From: Oreohelix idahoensis
Lineage: Eukaryota; Mollusca; Gastropoda; Stylommatophora; Oreohelicidae
Reading direction: 5' to 3'
Assembly (NCBI GenBank): GCA_024509875.1
Contig: JAMPIV010017574.1
Coordinates: forward strand, 1 to 64,000
DNA length: 64,000 nt
A model generated the notes under the pieces. That model was not told the DNA's origin. It made no database searches and saw only the letters and a program-made list of their open reading frames with translations. Shown here piece by piece: positions 11,177-22,320 of this stretch. Position 1 is the stretch's first letter; each line of letters opens with the position of its first letter. A program made the position numbers and the translations under genes.

Positions 11177-11883
11177 TGTAATCCAAGATTTGCGATTTGT
11201 GTTCTGATTTGCATCACCCTTTTTAGCAAGAAGGAAGATTTTTTTAAAGAAGGATCATCTTCTTGCAGTTTTATGAAAGAGTCACGCGAAATCACCAAGT
11301 GACCATTTTGGCTATGCACTTCCTTACTTTCAGTCGATGAAGTTTGAGGCATATTAAGTGCTTGTGCTCTTGTGAATACTGCATTGACAGCTTGGATATT
11401 TTGTTCTTCCCAAGCAGCAATCTGCTGCGGCGTGCATTCCTTAACTCCGTGAATACAACCGATGATAAGATCCGCAATGGGATTAGGTAGAAGACACGCG
11501 TGGACATCTCCCGTAAAGAAGGGAGTAGCAATGTGAATGACAGCAGTTGGATACTTTTCCATAGTGCCACCAAATGTCACACATTTGACCACCTTTCCCG
11601 TGGCACAGGAATGATCTATGAGAGATTGCTTAACTTCGATAATAGTGCATCCAGAATAAAAAAGGACTGAGAATGGATTATTATTCACTAGACCTTTATG
11701 TAAGATAAGAGATCCTCTCCCGTCATGCGCAACTGCAGCAGGAAGAGCCGGAAGAGGGTGACCACAACTTAAGGTTGTTACAGTAGTCGGTTCGAACAAT
11801 GTAGTGCATTTGGGGCATTGAGATGCTCTCCCAAAATCGAAAGCAGAACAACTGATAGCATTAGAGTTTTTATTATCGTTCAC
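11173..11883 (-). pseudogene. E2 protease region, active site lost
   Basis: The open frame begins without an ATG and overlaps the gag stop by a few bases in another frame, suggesting -1 frameshift expression. It starts with a Cys-rich CPKCTTLFEP segment and has LILHKGLVNN before the active site. The expected DSG triad reads YSG (VLFYSGCT), so the catalytic Asp is gone. ADLIIGCIHG corresponds to the C-terminal protease motif. E3 carries a close relative (55646-56050). The last part leads to integrase. Confidence 0.75.
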
Positions 11884-13337
11884 TTGATTACAGGCTCCCT
11901 GAGACTCTTGCTGTACAGATTTTGCCTGCTGATATGATCTATTTCTGTTTTTTTTTTAGATCTACCGCGATTATTATTTCCTCTGAAATTGTCATTTTTT
12001 GCTCTACTGTAACCATTGTTATGGTTTGAATCCCAGTTTCCATAGTCACTTTTGTCATTTTCCCATTGATGAGAATATGTATCAGTTTGTTTTTGTTGTC
12101 TCCCTGAAGAATAGCTTGAATAGTTTCTATTGTGACTACCCCTGCGAAAGTTTCTATAATTGTTGGACCCAAAATAACGAGGACTGCCAGATTGCCTCCA
12201 GTTCTTCGAAGAAGAACCATTATGTGATGGATTGCTTTGATTTTGAGCATAATTACGATTACTCTTCCTGTTAAAGTTGTGTTGAGCACCTTGAAATTTA
12301 CGAAGAAAGTTAGGGCTATATGGTGCTGCAGAAGCAACTGGCAAACCTTCCTTAACTTTAGAGTTGCTAACAGTTACATGAGGGTGCGCAGTGACATACT
12401 GGCAACAGCGTTCTTCCATATCTTTTATGTTCTTAGATTTACGCTCATGTAGAAAGGCAAGAAAAGACTCATTGACGGATGACATAACTTTGTCTCGAAG
12501 TAATAAGTCCATAAGGGCTTCATATGTATGTTCTGTTTTAGACATCTCAATCCATCGTGTGAACGTAAGACGTATTTTTGAGATGAATTCTGAGAATTCT
12601 ACCTCAGTTTCTGGTAACCTAGTCTTGAAGCGAAGACGATAACCGTCTTCGGTAAGTTGATATTTCTTTAACAAGGCTGCTCTGACAACATCATAATTAT
12701 TCTTGTAAGGCTCATCTACCATGCTTAACATATTTAGAGCTTCACCTTTAAGTATCTCCGACAACTGATTAACATATTGTGACTTATCTACTTTATGAGT
12801 TTGACATGACCGTTTAAATCTGTCCAGATAGAACGTTATGTCGTCACTGGAAGAATTGAAAGCAGGTAGCTTGACCTTATAAGTAGTAGCATTTGTCTTA
12901 TTAGAGGTTGACTGATTATTTTGATCATTAGCATTACCCATATTCATCAACTTCAATTTTTCTAACTCCAAAGCTAAGAGTTTTTCTTCGTGTTCCATTT
13001 TTGATTTTTCTTTTCTCTCTTCAGCTTCTCTTTCTAATCTTTTATTTTCAGCCTCAGCTTCTATCTTTTTCTGCTCGGCTTCTCTTTCTAACCTTTTATT
13101 TTCATTCTCAGCTTCTCTTTTTTGTTTTTCCATTTCCATCTGGAAACTCCTTTTATCTGCCTGCATCTGCAATCATAAATTCTCAGCTTCTATTTTCTTT
13201 TGTTCATTTTCCATTTTCTGTCTCTTTTCTTCCGACTTCAGTGCCTTGGCATATTAGGTAGTCGCGAATTCCTCCAATTTCTTACCAGCCTTACCAAGGG
13301 ATTTCCCTTGCTCAATAAAGTACTGTAGTGTAGACAT
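11880..13337 (-). pseudogene. E2 Gag
   Basis: Reads from ATG 13337 (MSTLQYFIEQGKSLGK) with two in-frame stops, near 13256 and 13173, before the long open part 13172-11880. The N-terminal third is a run of KRLEREAEE-type heptads, a strong coiled-coil candidate. The middle matches retrotransposon capsid (FYLDRFKRSCQTH, MLSMVDEPYKNNYD). The C-terminus is rich in Asn, Ser, Tyr, Gly and Arg with no CCHC knuckle, probably a disordered nucleic-acid-binding tail. E3 Gag (53812) shares the layout. Confidence 0.85.
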
Positions 13338-13386
13338 TAGGTCTAATAATATGAGATCAGTAACATGAAATAATAAATTATTTTAT

Positions 13387-13556
13387 TCCAACCTCAATGG
13401 GAACAAGTCTTTAATAAAGAACTTGTATAATCACCTCACTTTATCCCAATCTCTGTGGGAGACAAGTCTTTGATAAAGAACTTGTATAATCACCTCACTT
13501 TTTCCCAATCTCTGAGGGAGATAAGTCTTTGATAAAGAACTTGTATAATCACCTTT
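13387..13556. repeat. Three 59-bp tandem repeats in E2 leader
   Basis: Three copies with a 59-bp period. Each contains ACAAGTCTT or ATAAGTCTT, then ATAAAGAACTTGTATAATC, and lies just upstream of gag. The copies differ at a few positions. Function unknown. Confidence 0.85.
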
Positions 13557-13617
13557 ACAATAATAACACCTTCAATCAATTTTATATCCCAAGTACACTA
13601 TCCTACTAATAGTGTAT

Positions 13618-13620
<3 letters not shown>

Positions 13621-13664
<44 letters not shown>
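13621..13664. repeat. TA microsatellite
   Basis: Uninterrupted TA dinucleotide run of about 22 units in the E2 leader. Confidence 0.95.
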
Positions 13665-13665
<1 letters not shown>

Positions 13666-15920
13666 CGTATGACAACAGAGAATAACATAAACAAAGAACA
13701 AACATCAAGGACAATACGATAACATTCGCAGAACTCAAATAAATTATATAGCGAAACAAAAGAAAATATAACAAAGCATGTGATGATAACTGCGAAATAT
13801 CAAACGAAACAAATGACACAACAGTGTATAAAGATAAAGGTGTATAAAACTAAACGAAAGGAAGAGGAGGCGGACAAATACAAACAAATCAAACCAAAAC
13901 TAAAGAACAAAAAAATGTGACAAAAAAAACGATAGGTACACCTCGTCACAACTAAACAAAAATATCGCGAAGCAACAAAAAGTCGCTGCTAATTTCCCCA
14001 ACAGGAAATTCGCGATAGGCCCTAAAGAACGCTCACAGTAGACCCTCGATTAAATAGGATATCCTACTGCAAGACACCGTCCAACCGTAAACCCGCTGAC
14101 ATATAAACATATTGTCACGTGAAAGATAATTTATTTTACCATCTTGTCCATAATTTGATTACTCCTTTAAATGTTCTGTTTTCCGAGACATTTTGTATTT
14201 TCGTTTCTTTCATATTCTACCTACATTTTTTCACCTTCTCAACCCCACCCGAGGTTGTTTACGCTGGCCAGCTGCGGTCAGCTAACGCTAGACGTAATGT
14301 TATCTAAACGCACCTGTTCGACCAGAGAAACATTTCTCGGGTCCGCTTTAAGTGTTAGAACGAGCCAAAGGCGGTTTCTGTGAAAGAAACGGTTCGTTAG
14401 CGGCGGGTACCCTCTGTGGTCCCAACAGGGGAATTTCTCTGGTCGCTTTAAAACGTTTGATGACGAGCGGCTGGTACCCTTTGAGGCCTGGGTAACGAGT
14501 GTGATCTGTTTCAGTTGAAGATAACAACCCGCGGTCAGTCTTTGGGTTTTCGCCCCTTAGACAAGATAGAGCATAATGTTATGCATTTCTCTACCTGGGG
14601 AACTTTCGCACGATTTCTTTTGTCTTACTCTAGATTACGTCTTTCGCCGAACTTCTGTAGAAATACGCACGCCAGGTGTCGGGGGGAGCGTCCCTTGTGA
14701 TCTATCAGAGTAGACTGGTTTTAATAGACAAAGACATTCGTAAATTTTCCTGGCCCGTAGATGACCATCATGAGATAAGGCAAACTTTAACACAATACTA
14801 GAATGTGTTTGCCTATGTTCTAGTCATTTTCGGGGTGAGTTGACATATCTTATAATTATTATATTAGATTCATGTTAGCTTTTATATATCTGTTAGGAAA
14901 GTGAATTTATTTCTGAGGACTTCTCCTAGTAATTTATTCAGTGATAAGGTAGCGCTGTCTACGGCCTATTAAGTGGTGCTTAAACTGTTACGGTTTATCA
15001 TGGGTTAAATGTTAAACTTACAATAACAGATATTAGGCGTAGAATCAGTCCACGAATGCTTACCATTGGGTTAAGAGTCAGCAAAATTAACTGTCATTTC
15101 TGTAAGATAATGTCAGGTGTGGATTGTTCACTTTAAAACTGAATAGTGAGATGCAGGTAATAACTCTGGATTATAGGAGATAGTCACTTATTCCTTCTGA
15201 TAGATATTTCTAGTGGCAAGGGAGGATCATTTTATGCTTACTTGTGTGGCTAGGCACTAGTCTATAACTTTCACTGAAAGCAGTCACCAGGCATAGATAT
15301 AATTATATCTTATGATTTAGCCACAACTGTATTATTATAGCAAGAACATTGCATTTTCTTTGTACTCATTTTGTGGAATGCTAATATATTTTCCAAAGGG
15401 GACATACGATTTATTTGTGTAATGTCAAATGCTGTAATCTGTTTATGTAAATTCATTTAATGTTGTAAGATGAATAAGCATATTCATTTAACTGTAACTA
15501 CAGGTTAGGTTTCCTGTATGTTGAGATTGGGAGAAGAGGAGTAGATTGTTGCTGTCAGAACATTTAATGTCAGTTACATGGGTGTACAAAAGATATTAAG
15601 CCTATGCGGGCGCGTGCTGATAATTGATATTTTTAAGGAACAGGAGACATGGTTAAAGACAGCCCTAAACTATCATAGCAATAACTACAATAAATTTAAT
15701 CCCATAGTGGAGCGAAACTTTCTGTATAAAGTTAGTGTGATTTATTATTTGCTTGATGTAAAAGGGTGTCTCTTTTTGGGTCTCAGTTTCAGGAAGACCG
15801 TATCGCTAGAGCAGACTTCAGTCAGACGAAGAAAGTCATATACTCTTCGATCTAGAGGGTTTCTGTATACATCTAGCAACGAATCGTCAACCCCGTTCCT
15901 GAATCAAAACCCCTTTTTGT
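13665..15920 (-). other. E2 leader, no coding content recognised
   Basis: No supported gene. A GC-richer stretch at 14260-14500 contains two imperfect copies of a segment with CTCTGGTCGCTTTAA and GGTACCCT. The remainder is AT-rich. Short ORFs here match no family I know. Confidence 0.5.
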
Positions 15921-15929
15921 CAACGCCAA

Positions 15930-16400
15930 GTTAAGCTCACGCAGTGCAACGGAGCCAACGCTAAATCTGGAATCACCAAATGCAGTAGTAGTTCTCTACT
16001 CGCCTCTTGGATTACCAGCGCCAGAGCATTGCGGCTTACCCAGAATATCAAAAAACCGCCCAGCATGCCAATTATAGCAGAATTCCATCTCACCCCGCCT
16101 TTTTCGTAGGCCTCTCTAAACGGGGCACTCAGCAAACCACAAGCCAAAAACAGTTTTTTTTTAAACAGGATTTACAGCCAAGCGGAGCCTTGCGCCGGAT
16201 AAGCGCGCCTGGGTCTCTTTGTCCGCAAGTGACTTCTTCTGGTGTATGTCCTGGATACTTAAAACCTCGCACGTCAGCAGGAGATAAACAGCGCCCCCCC
16301 AGCCCAACTCGCGCCAGTAGGGGGGTCACCAACGATAGCGCCTATACAGTGATGTTATTCAGGTTAATTCCATCACCGATGGAGGATATATACGAAAACA
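15930..16400 (-). pseudogene. GC-richer coding-like segment of unknown origin
   Basis: This stretch inside the E2 leader differs in base composition from its surroundings. Minus-strand frame 16147-15920 encodes a segment with a hydrophobic helix (IIGMLGGFLIFWVS) after FREAYEKGGVRW. A second minus frame around 16310-16150 encodes charged, protein-like sequence (LLTCEVLSIQDIHQKK). A run of A residues near 16157 may be the frameshift that separates them. It could be a broken bacterial-type membrane-protein gene, a retrocopy, or chance. I do not recognise the family, so no function is assigned. Confidence 0.3.
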
Positions 16401-17154
16401 CCACTTACTAGAGTTACTTCAGCTGGTCCCCGAAAACCGAAGGACTGTCACTCGATTATTTATCTCTTTGTGTTCTACAGGTTTTATGAATGGTGATCTG
16501 TGTGTGTGGTTGTTGGTGTATATGATTATTTGATGAATATTTGATTATTGATGTAATTTTATGTTGTTGTGATGATATGCATTATTTTCATGCTTTTCTT
16601 CTTTAATAAATTTTACACATTTATTAATGTGCTGTTCACGACCTTTCCATCCATATTTGTATTTTTAGCTCTTTACTATAATCTCTATGTATGATAAGAG
16701 AAAAGAGAGAGAGCAGGAGGTGCTGAGACAGACATAAGTGAGTTGAGGCTTGGAGAGAGAGATCATTTTGATAAATCTTCTTCCAGGTTGTCTCAAGTCC
16801 ATCTCCTATTTACACCTTATCTAAAGTGTAATCTATAACTCTGTCAGTCCACTATCCCTTGTCGATTTCACTACAGTTGTCCAACTCGACAAATACTCTA
16901 CACTCTAACTCAACCACGACACATATAAATAACATTTAACATGTAAGAACATGTAAACAAAAAGTGTATGAAGAATGTGTAAAGAAGGCTCAATTACACA
17001 ATATAATGGCACAGTTCACAATAACAAACAGGCCACTTATCTTATTACAATCCTATCGTCAATAACAGCAACGATGAAGCACTATAGTCAGCATTCTCAT
17101 TATCAGAGGATCCAACGCTGAATGATACATCTGAACTTGCTTCATATAACGGCA
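16401..17154 (-). other. E2 leader, LTR-proximal part
   Basis: AT-rich sequence with short purine tracts (16697-16714) and no supported gene or repeat family. Confidence 0.5.
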
Positions 17155-17340
17155 CCAACGATGGTACCGGAACTTGACCTTCTGATAACAGTAACAACGG
17201 TATTACAGAAACTTGGAGTTCTGAATAACAGCAACAACGGTGGTATAGGAACTTGACCTTCTGAACAATAGCAACAACGGTGGTATAGGAACTTGACCTT
17301 CTGACCAACAGCAACAACGATGGTATACAAACTTGATTAG
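17155..17340. repeat. 40-bp tandem repeats
   Basis: At least four copies with an exact 40-bp period. Each has GAACTTGACCTTCTGA or a variant and ends AGCAACAACGG. They lie just inside the 5' LTR of E2. Confidence 0.85.
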
Positions 17341-17445
17341 CTGTATACTACTCAGGAAATGTAAAAATTTCGGCAATCTACCAGGCAGCGCCGGGTTCTT
17401 TCAGTTACGACAAAGTTGACATCATCACGCATATAGCCTCATCAA

Positions 17446-17457
17446 GCTGGCTCACCA
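17446..17457 (-). promoter_or_regulatory. E2 primer-binding-site candidate
   Basis: Four bases past the LTR end (TTACA), the minus strand reads TGGTGAGCCAGC, which begins with the TGG that pairs with a tRNA CCA end. The E3 candidate at 53490 reads TGGTGACTTAGC. The tRNA is not identified. Confidence 0.5.
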
Positions 17458-17461
17458 TAAA

Positions 17462-19215
17462 TGTAACAGTGTGTTTTGCCCTCCATAGATGTAGCAGGCT
17501 GTTGCTTGATTGGTAGTGTTGCAGATCTCACTGGCCTTAGTAGTGTTGTGTAGAAGCGTAGATGTTGCTGGAGTGAGTGAACGCAGTTCATCAACAATGT
17601 GGGAGCTGCTGTACAGTATTTCTTGTAACTCAAACGCCACACAGGCTATCATAAATATTGTAGGCCCTGGTTGGCCGCCATAATGTTGACATTCATGTCT
17701 TGTTTTCAAAGCGTTGTAGTGTTATAGCAATGGTGCGTGAGTAGATATCAAAGAGTGCTAATGGGTGTGTACAGGTTCCTGGAAAACAGTCATCTACTGA
17801 CAACACACTCTTGCACCACAACGTAGAAAGTCATGGAGCTTGGTAACACCTCTGACGTTTTCAAGACTTTAATACAGTACGACTACAAGGGACGCCGACA
17901 TCAATATAAATAGTCATTTGACAAAACTCAGGACATCGTAAACATGACAACAGTTCAGTACAGTTTGCATCGACAGTTCATCAGTAAGCTGTGCATATAT
18001 GACGCTGACCTCAGTCTATCCCTCTTTCTACAGCTACAGCAAAAATACCCCGCATCGCCAGCGGGTCTTCAAATATATGAGCTTAGTTCCGCTCTACTCT
18101 GACTCCAGCAAGTCAGATACATTTTCTAGTATACAGCAGGCCGCGAAATATGCCGGGCCCCTAAATACAGTGTCCTCTATGATTTCTTGGACAAAACAAG
18201 GTATGTCAGAATAATTCGTGAGCTCAAACTCTAGTATTCTCAATGGATTAATATTAGACAAAAATAAAGGTATGTTTTCAGGCGTCATTAATAGGCTGAG
18301 GTGCCCATTGTAAACTTCCGGTGTTATCTTGTGTTTCGCACTGATGACCTGTCAGTAAAGCATCCTTTTTTGGGGGATGCCTAGCTGGCCGTGAGGTTAG
18401 TGGGATTCGCTTGTATAGCTAGGCGGTGTTGTCGTACGGAAGGTACGGGGTTCGAACCCTGGGTAAGCCACTCACGTCTGTTGTTTTTCTGTTGTCTAAG
18501 TGTTCTACTTCTTTATTTCTTACAAGTGCCTGAGAACATACCTTTATATTTGTCTAATATTAATTCACTGTTTACAGGCCTCGGGTTTCCCTTCCTTATG
18601 TGTTATTAATATTCTCAATGGACTCTTTCCCGCCCAGGGAAAAGTCACTAAGCTGGTAACAAATGTTATTCACGATTCTGGCATTAGAGAAAATGATTTG
18701 AAGGATAATTTACCTTGACATCTCCTCAGAATAAACGCCAAAAAAACTCACTCGCCTCCTAGGCGCTTAGAAAAATATGGGGAAACAATCTTTAGACATC
18801 TTGGTCACACACACAGAGGACTTTCCTTTCCCAGGCATAAAGCCAGATCGAAGACGCCATCACGTCTTGACCGTTTGAAAACTACAGCTCGTCTCCTTAA
18901 CAAAATGTCTTTTTTAACGCGCTACAAAACTCGCGCATGCGTCGTTAGACGCAAGACCCCTGAGCTAGACTCAGGTGGGCGATCTGAAAACAGTCTAAGA
19001 AAAGCTGACCATTCAAGCCATATATGGTCAGGTAACAAGACATCGGTTCTAAAATTAGACTGCTTGGTATAAAACAAGTTGGATAACAACCACTGTTGAC
19101 TTCAGCCCAATTAAAAAATGTGTAACTCCCTTTGATCAAGAATCTAACATATAATGTCTCCAAACTTAACAGGTACATTTAACAAACTATAAACTCAGCG
19201 AAACTGTCCGCAACA
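17462..19215 (-). repeat. E2 5' LTR with a later insertion
   Basis: A 1754-bp partner of 6413-7666. The 500-bp length difference comes from a 363-bp insert with its 12-bp duplication (18247-18621) and about 125 bp near 17775-17900. The remaining sequence differs by scattered substitutions only. Confidence 0.9.
18247..18609 (+). mobile_element. 363-bp insertion with inverted repeats and a tRNA-like core
   Basis: Absent from the matching site of the 3' LTR (7057-7072), so the empty site is visible. It is flanked by the 12-bp repeat TATTCTCAATGG (18235-18246 and 18610-18621). Bases 18247-18283 and 18528-18564 form an almost perfect 37-bp inverted repeat. The loop holds a tRNA-like block at about 18370-18475 with a perfect B box, GGTTCGAACCC, at 18449-18459. 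The right inverted repeat is not terminal; 45 more bases follow it. It could be a SINE with a hairpin end or a non-autonomous DNA element. Confidence 0.8.
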
Positions 19216-19220
19216 GGCAG

Positions 19221-19600
19221 GAATGGTTAAAACTGAAGAGAACTTTATTTACATATAATAAATAAATAATGAGGAATCCTTATCCATAGCTTGATAATAA
19301 ACAAGTGTCACTGTAGGTGTATAACACAGACTGATATAGTACTGTCTAAAATCGAGAGTCAATAGTGGGAGGGACTATTTTTGTCATCATGCCCACAAAA
19401 TTGAATGTTCACGTGTGGAAATTGTTACTGAATGAGTGCTCAGAGCCCACGTAAGGGGACTTCACCTGACGTTTCTATCTGAAGTAGATTATTTAACTTC
19501 AGCACAAGTGTTGTCTTTAGGCTATCACATGCAGCATACAGCTTGGCTGAGACTTTCTCTGTCCTCCAATTCTGTCGTCACCAGGTTTCCTGCCACCAAC
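19221..19600 (-). other. E1 leader, LTR-proximal part
   Basis: Sequence between the E2 right-hand target duplication and the E1 5' LTR end. At 19600-19586 the minus strand reads GTTGGTGGCAGGAAA, whose TGGTGGCAGG is a primer-binding-site candidate. No gene seen. Confidence 0.5.
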
Positions 19601-21329
19601 TGGTAACAGGCAATATAACCCTGAAAAAGAAGGACGTTCCCCTACGTTTATATGCTGGCAATAATATTTCCACAATTACTCAAAATTATCATCATTTTAT
19701 GGTCAGTCTCGTGTGCAAACATTTGCACTAGCCCCTAATTTATTTGACTTCACTCGGTACTGTGTTTACATTCTTCTTCCATATGGCTGCAACGCCCCTG
19801 TCACTTTAAACATTGATTTTCTTCCATACAATCAGATAGGTATACAGTTGTCTTCTTGTAACCTGTTAATTCTTTTGTGCAATCATTCTCAATATGTTTT
19901 ATGTCGTCATTTGTATACTGTGACACTGCAGAAGACTGCCAGTATCTTTCTGGACTTACAGTCGTAATGGTTTTTGTATAGCAATATTCAAACACAATTT
20001 AATTTCAATTCTCAATAAGTCTGCTTAGGCATGCCTGCTAGGATGTCGTAATTCTTTTCCCATGGCAATGTCGTACAACACAAATTTTTGGCCCCCTATC
20101 TGGAATTGCCTCTACATATTAATAAAATATATCAATAACATTATTTATCTTACCGCAATCAATGAAATATGTCACACAAATGTAAGATTAACTGGCAATC
20201 AATGGCACAGGTGCAGATCGCTGTCGCCCAGACCGGAAAGGCATTGGTCACAACTGCTATGAGTCTGATCTTAATTTACTGTATTGAAATATTTTTTTCA
20301 AGTGGCAGCGTATTCTGGTAACGCCTTAGTTTTATTCCCCCCTTCTTAAACTATCATTAACCAATCAAACGAGTCAAGCAAATTTGACTATTCAAAAAAA
20401 GCGTTCCGAAAATGTAACTTTCGAAGACTATCAAAATTGAGCAGTTCCTCAGTGTGTTTGTCTGTCTGTCTTCAACTTTTATTTTCTACAATTTCTCGGT
20501 TATTATTGGGTCGATTTCAATTTTTAAAAGTGATTCTTAAACTGCCCTTTGTCCTCTATCATCCTATCCAGTTTTCATCTAACTCTTCTTCATCGTTTTC
20601 ATCTATGTAATTTGTCTTTATATTTGTTATGAACAACATACTTTTATATAAGGCAAGATAATTTATTATAGGGAATATTATGGGATTTTAATAAACAATA
20701 TTATCGCCATAATTCAATACATCCATTTTATTTATCCTCTTTATAAGATATCTAAGTTTCTCTCTTTCCCATCTTTTCTGCACAAATTAGGTTTTAGTTT
20801 CAGTTTCAAACGCATAAGTTAGCCTTGATTCTTGTCATTTTACTCCCCACCCCCTTTTTTTTTCTTCCTCTCTCCCTTTTTTACGAGGCGAGGTATCAAG
20901 TGACTCCTTGCGAAACTCTGCTAACGTTCTTTCTAAATATTGGTAATGGTAGACTGTGTGCGGGGTTTAAAGGGGACAGGTAACTTATTTTGCGCTCGTC
21001 CTCAAAAGAAATTCAAATCTTGTGCCAATCGTAGACTGTTCGGCTAGGCAATGGTGCATAATTTCAACCTTGTAGTTATTTATAGTTACAACCTCCACTA
21101 AATAATAGGGCGGGTCTGTATACGATTTTGGGGAAGAGTACTCTTTTTCAAACTATGGTAGTAGAAAAGTCAACTATTGTCCTATTCTTAGCAGACGTTT
21201 GACCTTGCTCGTGGCACTTTTAAAATATAATAGTGGGGTTTATAGATTGTAATTTTTCGTTACTAGATTTTTTAATGGGGAAATTTGAGCGGGGGGGGGG
21301 GGGGGGCACACGGAGTTAGTTTTACTACA
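19601..21329 (-). repeat. E1 5' LTR
   Basis: Bases 19953-21329 match 1-1388. The lower boundary is inferred from a TTACCA end followed by a TGG primer-site candidate near 19600. The left part cannot be checked because the matching 3' LTR runs off the window. Confidence 0.7.
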
Positions 21330-22080
21330 GTCGCAAGGGCGTGGCACAGCGTGGCTAAGATAAGCACACGATCTCGTGTACGTGTCGGAAACTTATGACA
21401 TAAGCATTTCCTGTCCGACTTGTTATGACAAGAGTACTTTTGATAAAGTAGTGATGGTTACATTTTGAACACGCTGTTGTATGAGTTTACCTATCTGTGG
21501 GTAAGTTTGTACACAAGGGCATCGTACATATTAATGCTATATATGGGAGAGTTGAACTCTGCCTTACGTTCAAAATTATCCGATGATGGAATATTTTGAA
21601 ATTATCCCATAACTCGCCTTTTTGAATATGATTCGACTTTTGTGATAACTCATAACAAACGAATGCGTCTAAATGCAGGGAATATAAACTGACCTTTTTC
21701 TCAAGCCATTTCACTTGAGAAATCGATTATCATCTTACATTTTACAGTAACGTGCAGGTGCTGTCGAGTTATTTATAAACTTAATAGAGTACTGAGAGCT
21801 AACATTAAATGAGGGCAGAGATCGAACCTTCTACTATACAGATCATCAACAACATGTTGCTTTGTGGCAGCCATTGAAGAGCAACGGCCACATGTATATT
21901 ATATGTGGATTGCGTTTTTGTTTTAATGTGCCATGTACAATTGATGTACATTAAGCCAGTGCACTGTAAATTAAAAACTGCAATCATTTATGAAAAGAGC
22001 ATTTCATTATAACTCATCTTGACTGCTCTGTGATGCATTTACGTTGTGCTATTTGATCTATGCATGATCTTCACTTTCAA
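21330..22080. other. Unannotated flank of E1
   Basis: Presumed genomic sequence outside E1. No gene or repeat family recognised; short ORFs have no family features. Confidence 0.4.
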
Positions 22081-22090
22081 AATCTTCTTC

Positions 22091-22320
22091 TTTTTCTTCC
22101 TCGTTCGCCTTCAGACTTCCACATTTATGACTCTAATAAAGGCAGTAGTCAACTCAAGGCTCCCAACATCTCCATACAGTTTTTCGTTGACAGAAGTGGG
22201 TTGTTGCCATATGCTACTCCGTTCATTACTGTAGGTTGGGCAGTATTGCAGCAGGTGTTCGACTGTCATTGGGCTGGTACCGCAGGTGCAGAGATCTGTT
22301 GCACCAATTTTGTATTTGTG
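22091..22320 (-). pseudogene. 3' end of a non-LTR retrotransposon (LINE) Pol
   Basis: The minus-strand frame starting near 22320 encodes KIGATDLCTCGTSPMTVEHL, then LQYCP, the Cys/His knuckle found after RT in jockey- and I-like LINEs. It runs to a stop near 22110. The stop is followed by AGGCGAACGAGGAAGAAA and more GAA repeats, a typical LINE 3' tail. Only the last 70 codons are present, so this is a 5'-truncated copy. Confidence 0.75.

Larger units (their letters stand above)
6413..19215 (-). mobile_element. E2: Gmr1-like LTR retrotransposon nested in E1
   Basis: It is bounded by direct repeats 6413-7666 and 17462-19215 and by the 5-bp target duplication GGCAG (6408-6412 and 19216-19220). 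LTR ends on the coding strand are TGTTGCG and CTGTTACA. Domains on the minus strand are Gag 13337-11880, protease 11883-11173, integrase 11176-10030, RT 9930-8980 and RNase H about 8950-8493. The leader between 5' LTR and gag is unusually long (about 4.1 kb), with tandem repeats and a GC-richer segment. Catalytic losses in protease, integrase and RNase H show it is inactive. Its insertion into E1 makes it younger than E1. Confidence 0.9.
1..21329 (-). mobile_element. E1: outer Gmr1-like Ty3/gypsy LTR retrotransposon, interrupted by E2
   Basis: Bases 1-1388 and 19953-21329 are near-identical and in the same orientation. They act as LTRs of one minus-strand element whose coding domains lie at 1466-5907. 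On the minus strand both copies start TGTAGTAAAAC, and the copy at 1388 is preceded by a purine-rich AACAGGGGAGATG. The domain order along the minus strand is Gag, protease, integrase, RT, RNase H. Element E2 (6413-19215) is inserted between the 5' LTR and gag. The 3' LTR is cut by the window start, so E1's own target duplication cannot be checked; the base after the 5' LTR begins GTCGC. Integrase before RT is known from Gmr1-type elements; the family assignment is inference from that order. Confidence 0.85.

Noticed and set aside
15920..16147. Assignment to a bacterial LPS-export permease C-terminus
   Set aside because: There is only a vague resemblance of one hydrophobic helix. No conserved motif was found, so no name is given.
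18370..18475. Functional tRNA gene
   Set aside because: It has a perfect B box but no consistent cloverleaf and no A box, and it lies in a mobile insert. It is treated as a tRNA-derived repeat.
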